From assembly GCA_944350395.1 (NCBI GenBank), contig CALVPA010000017.1, positions 1 to 22,129 on the forward strand: a stretch of DNA of 22,129 nt, read 5' to 3'. Source of the DNA: an uncultured Bacilli bacterium (GTDB lineage Bacteria > Bacillota_I > Bacilli_A > RF39 > UBA660). Numbering within the stretch: position 1 is the stretch's first letter; each line of letters opens with the position of its first letter. A program made the position numbers and the translations under genes. The notes under the pieces were generated by a model. That model was not told the origin of the DNA and ran no database searches. It saw only the letters and a program-made list of their open reading frames with translations. Positions 14,489 to 22,005 of this stretch are shown piece by piece.

Positions 14489-14492
14489 GCAA
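14464..14492 (-). promoter_or_regulatory. secE-nusG promoter nested in a terminator
   Basis: Minus strand TTGCAA (14487-14492), 17-base spacer, TATATT (14464-14469) with TGC upstream (extended -10). The -10 and start site lie in the loop of the hairpin at 14441-14488. Confidence 0.82.
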
Positions 14493-14507
14493 ACATAATT
14501 TGATAAT

Positions 14508-15119
14508 TTAATTAGATTTTATCTTACCTCTAGCTCTATATATTAAATTATAAATCTGTTTTGGAGTCATATTTAGAATTTTTGAGATCTCTTCCACGCT
14601 TTTTCCTTGTATACTTTGCTGAAAAGCGATTCTCTCATTTTCGCTCAGCTTTTCTAATATCACTTTATTTATTTCATCAATCGATTCATTTGTAATCATG
14701 TGATTTAATGGGTCTTTTTCATCCGAATCCTTTAAAAAATCTATGAGCGTACTGTTCGAGTCTTCTATGTTAGAGTCTAATGGAATAGATGTCTTCATAG
14801 CCATATTTTTATTAGTAGAATATTTCGCGAGCATATTGAGCAATTTCCTTCTTATACAGAGTGTCGCAAAGGTAATAAATTTTACGTTTGCGTTCTCGTC
14901 ATAACTGTTTATGGCGTTTGTAAAAGCTAACATCGCTTCTTGTGATAAATCGGATAAATCTATTCCTAATACATAAGCTTGAGGTCTAACTCTATTTATT
15001 TCTTTGTGAATAAGTGGACTATATTTTGTATACAAATAATCTTTAGCTTCGTCGTTATTTTCCCTTATCGAGTTTATAAGTTTAGCGTCGTTCAATTCGT
15101 AATCAATTTTTGATACCAT
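14508..15119 (-). CDS. SigH-like RNA polymerase sigma-70 family factor
   Basis: Alternative sigma factor of the SigH/ComX group. In the 203 residues, region 2 is visible as YLYTKYSPLIHKEINR, then DLSQEAMLAFTNAINSYDE and FITFATLCIRRKL, which covers the core-binding and -10 recognition helices. Region 4 is LSENERIAFQQSIQGKSVEEISKIL followed by the recognition helix TPKQIYNLIYRARGKI. There is no region 1 or full region 3, as in this group. ATG overlaps the end of rlmB by 17 bases. The place before secE is where sigH lies in Bacillus. No spore genes are near, so a role in competence or stress is as likely as sporulation. Confidence 0.88.
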   Translation of the reverse strand: MVSKIDYELNDAKLINSIRENNDEAKDYLYTKYSPLIHKEINRVRPQAYVLGIDLSDLSQEAMLAFTNAINSYDENANVKFITFATLCIRRKLLNMLAKYSTNKNMAMKTSIPLDSNIEDSNSTLIDFLKDSDEKDPLNHMITNESIDEINKVILEKLSENERIAFQQSIQGKSVEEISKILNMTPKQIYNLIYRARGKIKSN

Positions 15120-15786
15120 ACATCAATACCCCTGCTGATACGCTAGCATTCAAACTATTTACGTGTCCGTTCATAGGAATGCTAATTATGACATCACAAT
15201 TATTTCTAACTATTTTACTTAGTCCATTACCTTCACTTCCGATTACAAGTACTAATTTATCGCTGTAATCTACAGTGCTGTAATCTACTCCGTCAGCTTC
15301 GGCTCCATATACAAAATATCCTTTATTTTTTAGATAATCAATTGCATTTTTTAAATTTGTTACTTCATAGATGTCCACATACTCTAAGGCACCGGTACTT
15401 GTCTTCATAACAGTGGAATTTACCGTAACACTTCTATCTTTTGGAATAATAATAGATTTTATTCCTCGAGCTTCACAAGTCCTTATGATTGCACCAAAAT
15501 TATGAGGGTCCTCTAAATGATCTAATATCAATATGAATTTTTGAGTAGTATCTATATCTTCGAGTCTTTTATATTCATATTCATTGATCTCCAATATTAT
15601 TCCTTGGGTATTGCCATTAGCTATGTTATTAAATCGGTTCTTATCGACAGTAACATAAGGAATATTATTTTTTTTTATGAAATCAATAATATCTTTATCT
15701 TTAAAAGAAGTACTCAGATACACTTTTTTAATATTTTTACTGTTGGTTTTTAGTTCATTGAACACATTTTTTCCAAATACTTTCAT
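15103..15786 (-). CDS. rlmB: 23S rRNA 2'-O-methyltransferase, TrmH/RlmB family
   Basis: SPOUT methyltransferase that methylates a guanosine ribose in 23S rRNA (Gm2251 in E. coli), using SAM. 227 residues, a little shorter than the usual 240-250 because the N-terminal substrate-binding part is compact. The three SPOUT motifs are complete: motif 1 DPHNFGAIIRTCEA (93-106), motif 2 VIGSEGNGLS (181-190), motif 3 IPMNGHVNSLNASVSAG (203-219), which build the trefoil knot. The start codon follows the mrnC stop with no gap, with GGAGG upstream. It ends in TGA, which is evidence for the standard code. Confidence 0.94.
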   Translation of the reverse strand: MKVFGKNVFNELKTNSKNIKKVYLSTSFKDKDIIDFIKKNNIPYVTVDKNRFNNIANGNTQGIILEINEYEYKRLEDIDTTQKFILILDHLEDPHNFGAIIRTCEARGIKSIIIPKDRSVTVNSTVMKTSTGALEYVDIYEVTNLKNAIDYLKNKGYFVYGAEADGVDYSTVDYSDKLVLVIGSEGNGLSKIVRNNCDVIISIPMNGHVNSLNASVSAGVLMYGIKN

Positions 15787-16137
15787 CTATTCGAGTACCT
15801 CCTTCATAATTTCATCTAGCCTATCTCTATTATTCAAGTATAAATATCCTATTAGTGTTTCAAATCCTGTAGACTTTTTATAAGTTATTATATCAGTGCT
15901 TTTATTATAGTGACTATGTGCATTTCTTCCCCTTTTTATTATGTCTAATTCTTCTTCTCTTATTATACCATTGTTTATTAGTTCTTCTAGTATATTCGCT
16001 TGAGCTTCAGCACTCACATATTTGACTGCACTATTTTGCAAATCTTTAACTTTAGAAAGTCCATTATGAATGAGAAACTCTCGCACATAAAGTTCGTATA
16101 CAGCATCTCCTAAATATGCTAAAACTAGATTATTCAT
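15787..16137 (-). CDS. mrnC: Mini-ribonuclease III
   Basis: Ribonuclease III catalytic domain without the double-stranded RNA binding domain; in Bacillus it matures 23S rRNA. ATG at 16137 chosen, since the GTG two codons before is part of the AGAGG ribosome binding site; this gives 116 residues, close to the family. The first signature helix LAYLGDAVYELYVRE carries the acidic pair of the active site, and the second RGRNAHSH region and a C-terminal STGFETLIGYLYL with Glu complete the metal site. It usually follows cysS; here its own promoter lies behind trxB instead. rlmB and the sigma factor follow in the same unit. Confidence 0.92.
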   Translation of the reverse strand: MNNLVLAYLGDAVYELYVREFLIHNGLSKVKDLQNSAVKYVSAEAQANILEELINNGIIREEELDIIKRGRNAHSHYNKSTDIITYKKSTGFETLIGYLYLNNRDRLDEIMKEVLE

Positions 16138-16166
16138 TTGCACCTCTTAATTTTTATATGGGTAGT

Positions 16167-16195
16167 ATTTTAACACCCTAATTTTTCTTTGTCAA
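16167..16195 (-). promoter_or_regulatory. Promoter of mrnC-rlmB-sigma factor
   Basis: Minus strand TTGACA (16190-16195), 17-base spacer, TAAAAT (16167-16172) with TGT upstream (extended -10). The -35 hexamer is two sense codons (Leu-Thr) near the end of trxB. Confidence 0.87.
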
Positions 16196-17077
16196 TTTTT
16201 TAGCAATATCATTTGCAGCCGTTGCACCTTCATATTCTGCAGATATTATCTGATACATCTCTTTATTTATAATGTCTCCTGCTGCGTATATTCCATTTTC
16301 GCTTGTTTCAAAATGTTCATCTGTAATTAAATAACCCTTATTGTTTTTAAAAGTAATCTCTGTTTTAAATGGCAATATCGGATCAAACCCTATATATACG
16401 AACAGTCCAGATATTTTTAAAATACTACCGTCATCTAATTTTACTCCTGAAAGCATTTCGTTTTCACTGAGTAATTCTTTCACATTTTTCTTATAAAGAA
16501 CTTCTATATTATCGGTTTTATTTACGGAATTGACAAGTTCTTTATTGCCAGTTAAAACTGAACCTCTTACTATAATTTTTATAGATTTTACTATTTTGGA
16601 TAGATATAGTGCCTCTTCTAAGCTGCTATCTCCTGCTCCAACAATTGCTATATCCTTATCTTTAAAAAAGTGTCCATCACAAAGCGCACAATAACTTATA
16701 CCTCTACCTTGTAATTTTTTTTCACCTCTAAGATTTAAAGATCTCCTACTTCGCCCAGTTGCTATTATTACATATTTGCTCTTGTATTCGTTATTTCTTG
16801 TTTTAACGATTTTTACATCTCCGCTACAGAGTTCTATGACATCTTCATTTCTATATTCTATATCTAAAGATTTGAAATGTTCATACATTTTACTAGCTAA
16901 ACTTGGACCATCAATATTTATAAATCCTGGATAGTTGTTTACAACATTTGTATAATTCACTAAACCGCCAGGAATTTTACTTTCTAAAACTAAAATGTTT
17001 AGACCACTTCTCTTTGCATATATAGATGCTGCTATGCCAGCAGGACCAAGTCCTATAATAATTAAATCGTATATCAT
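16178..17077 (-). CDS. trxB: Thioredoxin reductase-like flavoprotein
   Basis: Low-molecular-weight thioredoxin reductase fold of 299 residues, slightly short of 310-320. FAD site GLGPAG (9-14) and the C-terminal GIYAAGDI (262-269); redox-active CALC (C130, C133) followed by DGHFF. The second nucleotide site GAGDSS (147-152) is present, but the HRRxxxR motif that binds the NADPH phosphate is replaced by VRGSVLTGN (170-178). The reductant may therefore be NADH or another donor; this is inference. Follows lgt by 15 bases with GGGGAAAGG, so they are probably one unit. It is in the same frame as lgt, but separated by a TGA stop and a proper ribosome binding site. Confidence 0.9.
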   Translation of the reverse strand: MIYDLIIIGLGPAGIAASIYAKRSGLNILVLESKIPGGLVNYTNVVNNYPGFINIDGPSLASKMYEHFKSLDIEYRNEDVIELCSGDVKIVKTRNNEYKSKYVIIATGRSRRSLNLRGEKKLQGRGISYCALCDGHFFKDKDIAIVGAGDSSLEEALYLSKIVKSIKIIVRGSVLTGNKELVNSVNKTDNIEVLYKKNVKELLSENEMLSGVKLDDGSILKISGLFVYIGFDPILPFKTEITFKNNKGYLITDEHFETSENGIYAAGDIINKEMYQIISAEYEGATAANDIAKKLTKKN

Positions 17078-17092
17078 ATTTTTCCTTTCCCC

Positions 17093-17908
17093 TCAAAATC
17101 TTATTTTGTCGACATTAGTCTTATCGTTATATAGATCCTCAAATTTACTCTTTCTAGAGTTTACGATTAAAATTACTACTCCAATTATTATCATAATTAC
17201 GGATACTATCTGTGCAATTTTAAATCCTAAGAATATTAGTGAATCCGTTCTACTTGCCTCTATAAAGAATCTTCCGACTCCATACCATATTAAATATAAA
17301 GCTGTAGGTTCACTGACCTTAGCGTATTTAGTCTTTTTAAAAATAGAAATTATAATAAAACCTAAAAGACACCATATCGATTCGTAAAAAAATGTAGGCG
17401 TGTAATATACACCGTTGATATTCATCCCTTCGATTACAAATTCTGGAATGTGCATACTTTTTAAATGTGCGAGCGTGGTAGCTGCTCCATAAGCTTCTTT
17501 ATTAAAAAAGTTGCCCCATCTTCCTATAGACTGTGCAAGCAAAAGTGGACCTGCTATTATATCGATCATTCTGACTATTCTAAAATTATATTTTTTACAA
17601 TATATGCTCAAAGTTATTATTCCAAATATTATTCCGCCATGTATTGCAAGTCCTCCTTGCCATATTTGCCATATTTCGTTTATATGCGAACCAAAATAAT
17701 CCCAGTTAAACATCACATAATATAATCTGGCTCCGATTATACCAAATATTAACGTCCAAAAAAATAAGTTAAAAACAAAATCGGTAGGTATATTAAACTT
17801 TTTAGTCTCTTTAGTAATCAAAGCATATGATAGAAATACACCTATAAGTATTAATATAGAATAAAATTTTATATCGTAACCGAATACTGTAAAAGCAGTA
17901 GAACCCAT
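17093..17908 (-). CDS. lgt: Prolipoprotein diacylglyceryl transferase
   Basis: Transfers diacylglycerol from phosphatidylglycerol to the lipobox cysteine of prolipoproteins in the cytoplasmic membrane. 271 residues, normal. Multiple membrane segments, with GARLYYVMFN (59-68), GGLAIHGG (85-92, H90) and the Lgt signature QSIGRWGNFFNKEAYG (126-141, with R130 and N133), then GRFFIEASRTD (212-222). These carry the catalytic and lipid-binding residues of the family. ATG with AGGTGAT upstream. A promoter overlapping the uvrA terminator precedes it, and trxB follows. In many Firmicutes lgt sits near hprK; that is not so here. Confidence 0.97.
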   Translation of the reverse strand: MGSTAFTVFGYDIKFYSILILIGVFLSYALITKETKKFNIPTDFVFNLFFWTLIFGIIGARLYYVMFNWDYFGSHINEIWQIWQGGLAIHGGIIFGIITLSIYCKKYNFRIVRMIDIIAGPLLLAQSIGRWGNFFNKEAYGAATTLAHLKSMHIPEFVIEGMNINGVYYTPTFFYESIWCLLGFIIISIFKKTKYAKVSEPTALYLIWYGVGRFFIEASRTDSLIFLGFKIAQIVSVIMIIIGVVILIVNSRKSKFEDLYNDKTNVDKIRF

Positions 17909-17923
17909 TTTATCACCTATCTA

Positions 17924-17952
17924 ATTATATATTTTATGTAAAAAAAAGTAAA
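17924..17952 (-). promoter_or_regulatory. Promoter of lgt-trxB overlapping the uvrA terminator
   Basis: Minus strand TTTACT (17947-17952), 17-base spacer, TATAAT (17924-17929). The -35 hexamer is part of the 3' arm of the uvrA terminator hairpin and the T-run is in the spacer. Confidence 0.7.
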
Positions 17953-17965
17953 GCGAACTTTACTT
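17938..17965 (-). terminator. Terminator of uvrA with TTCG loop
   Basis: Minus strand AAGTAAAG (17958-17965) pairs with CTTTACTT (17946-17953) around TTCG, a very stable tetraloop, followed by a T-run. The uvrA stop is in the stem. Confidence 0.9.
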
Positions 17966-20770
17966 CTTCAACATTTTCTTCAAATATTGTCCTGTGTAAG
18001 ATGAAGCACACTTACTGATTTCTTCCGGTGTTCCGGTTGCAACTATATTGCCGCCACCGTCTCCACCTTCAGGACCTAGATCTATTATATAATCTGCTAC
18101 TTTAATGACATCTAAATTGTGTTCGATAACTAAAACAGTATCGCCATTATCGACAATTCTATTTAGAATTGCGAGCAGTTTTTTTATGTCGTCCGTATGT
18201 AATCCCGTCGTAGGTTCATCTAAAATGAACATACTCTTTCCCGTAGGCTTCTTTTGAAGCTCTTTTGCAAGTTTTACTCGTCCAGCTTCCCCGCCGGATA
18301 AAGTCGGAGCAATTTGCCCAAGTTTTATATAAGATAATCCTACATCTATGAGCATTTGCAATTTATTCTTAATTTTAGGAACACTGTCAAAAAATTCAAT
18401 CGCATCATCCACACGCATCTCGAGTACATCATAAATATTCTTTCCCTTAAACTTGACTTCTAGAGTTTCTTTATTGTATCTCTTTCCGCCACATACATCG
18501 CATGGTACATACACATCTGGTAAGAAATGCATTTCAATTTTTTTAACCCCGTCTCCCCAGCATGCTTCACACCTGCCACCTTTTACATTGAAAGAAAACC
18601 TGCTCTTATCAAAGCCTCTTATTTTAGATTCCTTCATCTCTGCAAATAAGTCTCTTATGTCGTCGAATAATCCGATATATGTTGCAGGGTTACTGCGTGG
18701 AGTTCTTCCAATAGGGTCTTGAGATATTTGAACTACTTTATCGATGTTTTCCAAACCTTTAATCGATTTAAATTTACCCGGTTCTACTTTTGAATTATAA
18801 ATATTTTTCATGAGTACTTTATATATAATTTCATCTACTAAACTACTCTTTCCAGAACCGCTTACTCCCGTGATACAAACAAATTTACCAAGAGGTATCT
18901 TAACGTTGATATTCTTCAAATTATGTTCACTTGCGCCTTTAATCTCTAAGTATTTTCCATTACCTTTTCTTCTCTTAAGTGGCACTTCTATCTTAAGTTT
19001 TCCGGTCAAATATTTTCCAGTTAAACTATTTTCGTTTGCCATTACTTCTTCAGGGCTGCCAGCAGCGACGACATAACCACCGTTTTCCCCAGCACCAGGA
19101 CCGATATCTATCAAATAATCAGCAGCCCGCATAGTATCTTCATCGTGTTCTACAACTATTAAAGTATTTCCTAGATCACGCATATCTAATAAAGATTTTA
19201 TAAGTTTATCGTTATCTCTTTGGTGAAGACCGATACTTGGTTCATCTAAAACATAGAGTACTCCGGTAAGCCTGCTTCCTATCTGTGTCGCTAATCTAAT
19301 TCTCTGAAGTTCTCCACCAGAAAGTGTAGATGCTGTCCTAGCTAATGTAAGATACTCTAGTCCTACATTTTTTAAAAAAGTCAATCTATTTAATATTTCT
19401 TTAAGCAAAAGTTCTGCAATCTTTTTTTCTTCATTATTTAATTTTAAATTAACGAAAAAAGGTATGAGATTTTTTATACTCATGAGACAAATTTCATATA
19501 TATTTTTACCCCCAACTTTGACTGCAAGTATATTGTCTTTAAGTCTAGCTCCGTGACAAGTTGGACACTCAGTATCCATCATATACATCTCGAGCCAATC
19601 TCTTATCCATGCACTATTAGTCTCAAGGTATCTTCGTTCAAGATTAGTTACTATCCCTTCGTAATAGCTTGTTGTATTTCTCGTATTGCCATTTTTTGAT
19701 ACATAGTTAAACTCTAAAGGTTCGTTACTACCATACAAAATTATATCTAATTGTTCTTTTGAAAGTTTTTCGATAGGGGCATTTAAATCGATTCCATAAT
19801 ATTTGGCACAAGTCTCTAACTGCGTCATCATTATATTCGAATCTAAACTGAGTCCTTTAATAGCACCTTGTAAAATGGATTTCGTCCTATCCGGGATTAA
19901 AAGATTTAAATTTATCATCTGTTTAAATCCTAATCCCTTACAATCGTCACAAGCACCAAATGGATTATTGAATGAAAACATAGCTGGTTCTAATTCTGGT
20001 AGCGAAAAGTCACAAATAGGACATGCATAGTTTTCACTAAACATTATCTCTTTATCGCCAATTATATTCAATAAAACTCTTCCATCTGCTAGTTTAATAC
20101 ACTGTTCTACAGCTTCTGTAAGTCGAGCTCTATTACTACTTTTAATTGTCATCCTATCTACAATGACTTCAATTACATCTTTTTTATTTTTTTCTAACTT
20201 TATATCGTCACCCAATTCGTATACTGTGCCGTTAACTCTTACTCGGCTATAACCGCTCTTTCGCAAATTGTCTAAAACGTCTTTATGTGTCCCCTTTTCA
20301 GCACGTACGACAGGTGCCATTATTTCTATCCTAGTTCCTTCCTCGTATGAAAGAACTTTATCCACAATTTCATCGACTGTTTGACTTTTAATCGGAATTT
20401 TATGTTTTGGACAGTACGGAACACCAATTCTCGCAAACAAAAGTCTTAAATAATCGTAAATCTCTGTAACAGTACCTACTGTACTTCTAGGATTTTTACT
20501 CGTTGTCTTTTGATCGATCGAAATGCTTGGGCTTAGGCCTTCAATCGAATCGACATCCGGTTTTTCTGTTCCTCCTAAAAATTGTCTAGCATATGCACTC
20601 AAAGATTCGACGTAACGTCTTTGCCCTTCTGCATAAATTGTATCGAACGCTAAACTGCTCTTTCCAGAACCGCTTACTCCAGTCATTACAACGAGTTTAT
20701 TCTTAGGTATTTCTAAATCGATATTTTTTAAATTGTTTTCTCTAGCACCCTTTATAATAATTTTATCCAT
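17960..20770 (-). CDS. uvrA: Excinuclease ABC subunit A
   Basis: Damage-recognition ATPase of nucleotide excision repair; dimer that loads UvrB. 936 residues, usual 930-950. Two ABC halves: Walker A GVSGSGKSS at 31-39 and again at about 635-643; ABC signatures STLSGGELQRIRLA in the first half and PTLSGGEAGRVKLAKEL in the second; Walker B VLYVLDEPSIGLHQRD and MFILDEPTTGLHTDD. Zinc sites: CPIC (near 250) with CDDC (near 273), and CEAC (near 733) with CDVC (near 756). QSLS-type regions are conserved. ATG with GGTGAT upstream; own promoter. uvrB is not adjacent in the window. Confidence 0.99.
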   Translation of the reverse strand: MDKIIIKGARENNLKNIDLEIPKNKLVVMTGVSGSGKSSLAFDTIYAEGQRRYVESLSAYARQFLGGTEKPDVDSIEGLSPSISIDQKTTSKNPRSTVGTVTEIYDYLRLLFARIGVPYCPKHKIPIKSQTVDEIVDKVLSYEEGTRIEIMAPVVRAEKGTHKDVLDNLRKSGYSRVRVNGTVYELGDDIKLEKNKKDVIEVIVDRMTIKSSNRARLTEAVEQCIKLADGRVLLNIIGDKEIMFSENYACPICDFSLPELEPAMFSFNNPFGACDDCKGLGFKQMINLNLLIPDRTKSILQGAIKGLSLDSNIMMTQLETCAKYYGIDLNAPIEKLSKEQLDIILYGSNEPLEFNYVSKNGNTRNTTSYYEGIVTNLERRYLETNSAWIRDWLEMYMMDTECPTCHGARLKDNILAVKVGGKNIYEICLMSIKNLIPFFVNLKLNNEEKKIAELLLKEILNRLTFLKNVGLEYLTLARTASTLSGGELQRIRLATQIGSRLTGVLYVLDEPSIGLHQRDNDKLIKSLLDMRDLGNTLIVVEHDEDTMRAADYLIDIGPGAGENGGYVVAAGSPEEVMANENSLTGKYLTGKLKIEVPLKRRKGNGKYLEIKGASEHNLKNINVKIPLGKFVCITGVSGSGKSSLVDEIIYKVLMKNIYNSKVEPGKFKSIKGLENIDKVVQISQDPIGRTPRSNPATYIGLFDDIRDLFAEMKESKIRGFDKSRFSFNVKGGRCEACWGDGVKKIEMHFLPDVYVPCDVCGGKRYNKETLEVKFKGKNIYDVLEMRVDDAIEFFDSVPKIKNKLQMLIDVGLSYIKLGQIAPTLSGGEAGRVKLAKELQKKPTGKSMFILDEPTTGLHTDDIKKLLAILNRIVDNGDTVLVIEHNLDVIKVADYIIDLGPEGGDGGGNIVATGTPEEISKCASSYTGQYLKKMLKK

Positions 20771-20792
20771 AGTATCACCAAATTTCGTTATT

Positions 20793-20801
20793 ATTTTAAC
20801 A
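20793..20801 (-). promoter_or_regulatory. Extended -10 promoter of uvrA
   Basis: Minus strand TGTTAAAAT: TAAAAT (20793-20798) with TGn; no clear -35. A SOS box of the LexA (GAAC-N4-GTTC) type is not seen here. Confidence 0.55.
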
Positions 20802-20802
20802 C

Positions 20803-20826
20803 AAAAAAAGAATTTTAAAAGTCTTT
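20803..20826 (-). terminator. Weak terminator after the hydrolase gene
   Basis: Minus strand AAAGA and TCTTT flank a TTTTAAAA-containing loop, followed by a T-run. The stem is short, AT-rich and has a mismatch, so efficiency is doubtful. Confidence 0.35.
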
Positions 20827-21347
20827 TATAAATAACTCATTAAATTCTTTCTTTCTGCACCCAGTGTTGTCTTTTCTCCGTGACCTGGATATATTATAAT
20901 ATTATCTTCATAATTAAGTACCTTTTTAATGCTTCTTTGCATGTCTTGGTAATTTCCGCCTTCTAGGTCACATCTGCCGATAGATCCATTAAAAATAAAA
21001 TCTCCTGAAAATAATTTTTTATCACCTTCAAAAAGAATCGATATGGCATCTTCTTTATGCCCCGGAGTGAATAATACTTTAAATTCAAATGGGCCTATTT
21101 TGTTGTACCCCTCACTAAGATTTCTGTAATCGTATACTTTTGTTTTGTATTTACTTAAAATATCGTTTAATACTCCAATATGGTCAAAATGATAATGGGT
21201 AATAATAACACCTTGAACTTCATCTTGAATCAATTTTTCTATTTTATTTAGATCATCTCCAGGATCTATTACTAGCGATTTTCCATCTTTTATAAGTATA
21301 TAGCAATTAGTTTCTAATGGCCCTACTTTTACACATTTTATTATCAT
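20826..21347 (-). CDS. Glyoxalase II-like metallo-beta-lactamase fold hydrolase
   Basis: The ATG at 21347 follows GGTGAT; a TTG four codons before lies inside the ribosome binding site, so 173 residues are expected. Metal ligands of the glyoxalase II/YcbL group are complete: H51-x-H53-x-D55-H56 in THYHFDHIG, H97 in PGHKED, D116 in SGDFIF and H156 in YPGHGEKT, suggesting a two-metal site. It lacks the C-terminal domain of full-length hydroxyacylglutathione hydrolase, as do the small bacterial YcbL/YqgX-type enzymes. Substrate is not predictable; thioester hydrolysis is the family average. Divergent from lemA, with uvrA downstream. Confidence 0.88.
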   Translation of the reverse strand: MIIKCVKVGPLETNCYILIKDGKSLVIDPGDDLNKIEKLIQDEVQGVIITHYHFDHIGVLNDILSKYKTKVYDYRNLSEGYNKIGPFEFKVLFTPGHKEDAISILFEGDKKLFSGDFIFNGSIGRCDLEGGNYQDMQRSIKKVLNYEDNIIIYPGHGEKTTLGAERKNLMSYL

Positions 21348-21394
21348 AAATATCACCAAAATAATATTATCACAAAATTTTGAATTTATACATA

Positions 21395-21423
21395 TTTAAA
21401 AATACTTTATAATTTGATATAAT
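21395..21423 (+). promoter_or_regulatory. Promoter of the LemA-family gene
   Basis: Plus strand TTTAAA (21395-21400), 17-base spacer, TATAAT (21418-21423) with TGA upstream (TGATATAAT, extended -10). It is the only plus-strand promoter in the window; the region 21348-21445 separates the divergent genes. Confidence 0.75.
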
Positions 21424-21445
21424 TACTTTAGGATGTGAAAATATT

Positions 21446-21991
21446 ATGGAACACGTAGTAATGATTGTATTTGCTTTAATAGCTGTTTTAACTTTGTTAG
21501 CAATTATTTATATAACTATTTATAACAGAATACAAAAGAACGTCATCAGAATTAACGAAGCAGAATCAGAAATAGACGAAGCTCTCAGAAAGAGATACGA
21601 TATGTTAGTTCAAATTGAATCAATCATAAATGAAAATACTGAAGTAAAACAAAATGCTTTCAAAGATTTCAACAAAGACGATTTAAAGATGAGCAATTTT
21701 GACGTGGATCGAAAACTTACTAAGATAACAGATACTTTTAACAAGATAGTGCAAGATTATCCAGAAAACTTCGATACAGATTCTTTTAGAGAATTGCTTA
21801 CGAATCTAAAAATAAATGAGGAGAAGAACGAAGCTACTAAAGCATATTATAATAAGTTTACTACATCATTAAATACTCTTATTAAGAAGTTTCCTTCAAA
21901 TATTGTCGCTAGAATTCACAAAATAAGTGAGCATTTATATTTTGATAATAAAAATATGAATGATAACGATATATTAGACTTCAAATTATAA
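21446..21991 (+). CDS. LemA family protein
   Basis: Membrane-anchored helical-bundle protein with one N-terminal transmembrane segment (about residues 5-27), then a long coiled-coil region. The LemA signature is visible as YNRIQKNVIRINEAESEIDE (26-45) followed by ALRKRYDMLVQIESIINEN, comparable to the YNxLVRLRNxVxxAWxxIDVQLKRRxDLIPNLV pattern. The end of the usual motif region, KAYYNKFTTSLNTLIKKFPSNI, is also recognisable. 181 residues, near the family average. Function in bacteria is not settled. It is the only complete plus-strand gene. Three bases after its stop is an AAGGTGAT ribosome binding site for a following gene, broken by an insertion sequence. Confidence 0.87.
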   Translation: MEHVVMIVFALIAVLTLLAIIYITIYNRIQKNVIRINEAESEIDEALRKRYDMLVQIESIINENTEVKQNAFKDFNKDDLKMSNFDVDRKLTKITDTFNKIVQDYPENFDTDSFRELLTNLKINEEKNEATKAYYNKFTTSLNTLIKKFPSNIVARIHKISEHLYFDNKNMNDNDILDFKL

Positions 21992-22005
21992 AAAGGTGAT
22001 ATATG
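21992..22005 (+). pseudogene. Start of a gene cut off by an insertion sequence
   Basis: AAAGGTGAT followed by ATG (22003-22005) looks like the translation start of a second gene in the lemA operon, in the same style as GGTGAT-ATG at uvrA, lgt and the hydrolase. In-frame reading meets a TGA after one more codon, inside the IS end. The coding part must continue beyond the element, outside the window, or was lost. What it encoded is unknown; LemA partners are often membrane or peptidase proteins. Confidence 0.55.

Noticed and set aside
17075..17095. Possible lgt-trxB fusion by reading TGA as tryptophan
   Set aside because: lgt and trxB are in the same frame, separated by TGA and five codons. 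However, lgt is full length at the TGA, a ribosome binding site precedes trxB, rlmB also ends correctly at a TGA, and Trp codons here are TGG. Standard code is kept.
16995..17387. Plus-strand ORF of 130 codons over trxB/lgt
   Set aside because: Antisense of two well-supported genes and spans their junction; composition follows the opposite frame.
20771..20825. LexA (SOS) box for uvrA
   Set aside because: No CGAAC-N4-GTTCG-like or similar palindrome in the intergenic region; only an extended -10 is seen.
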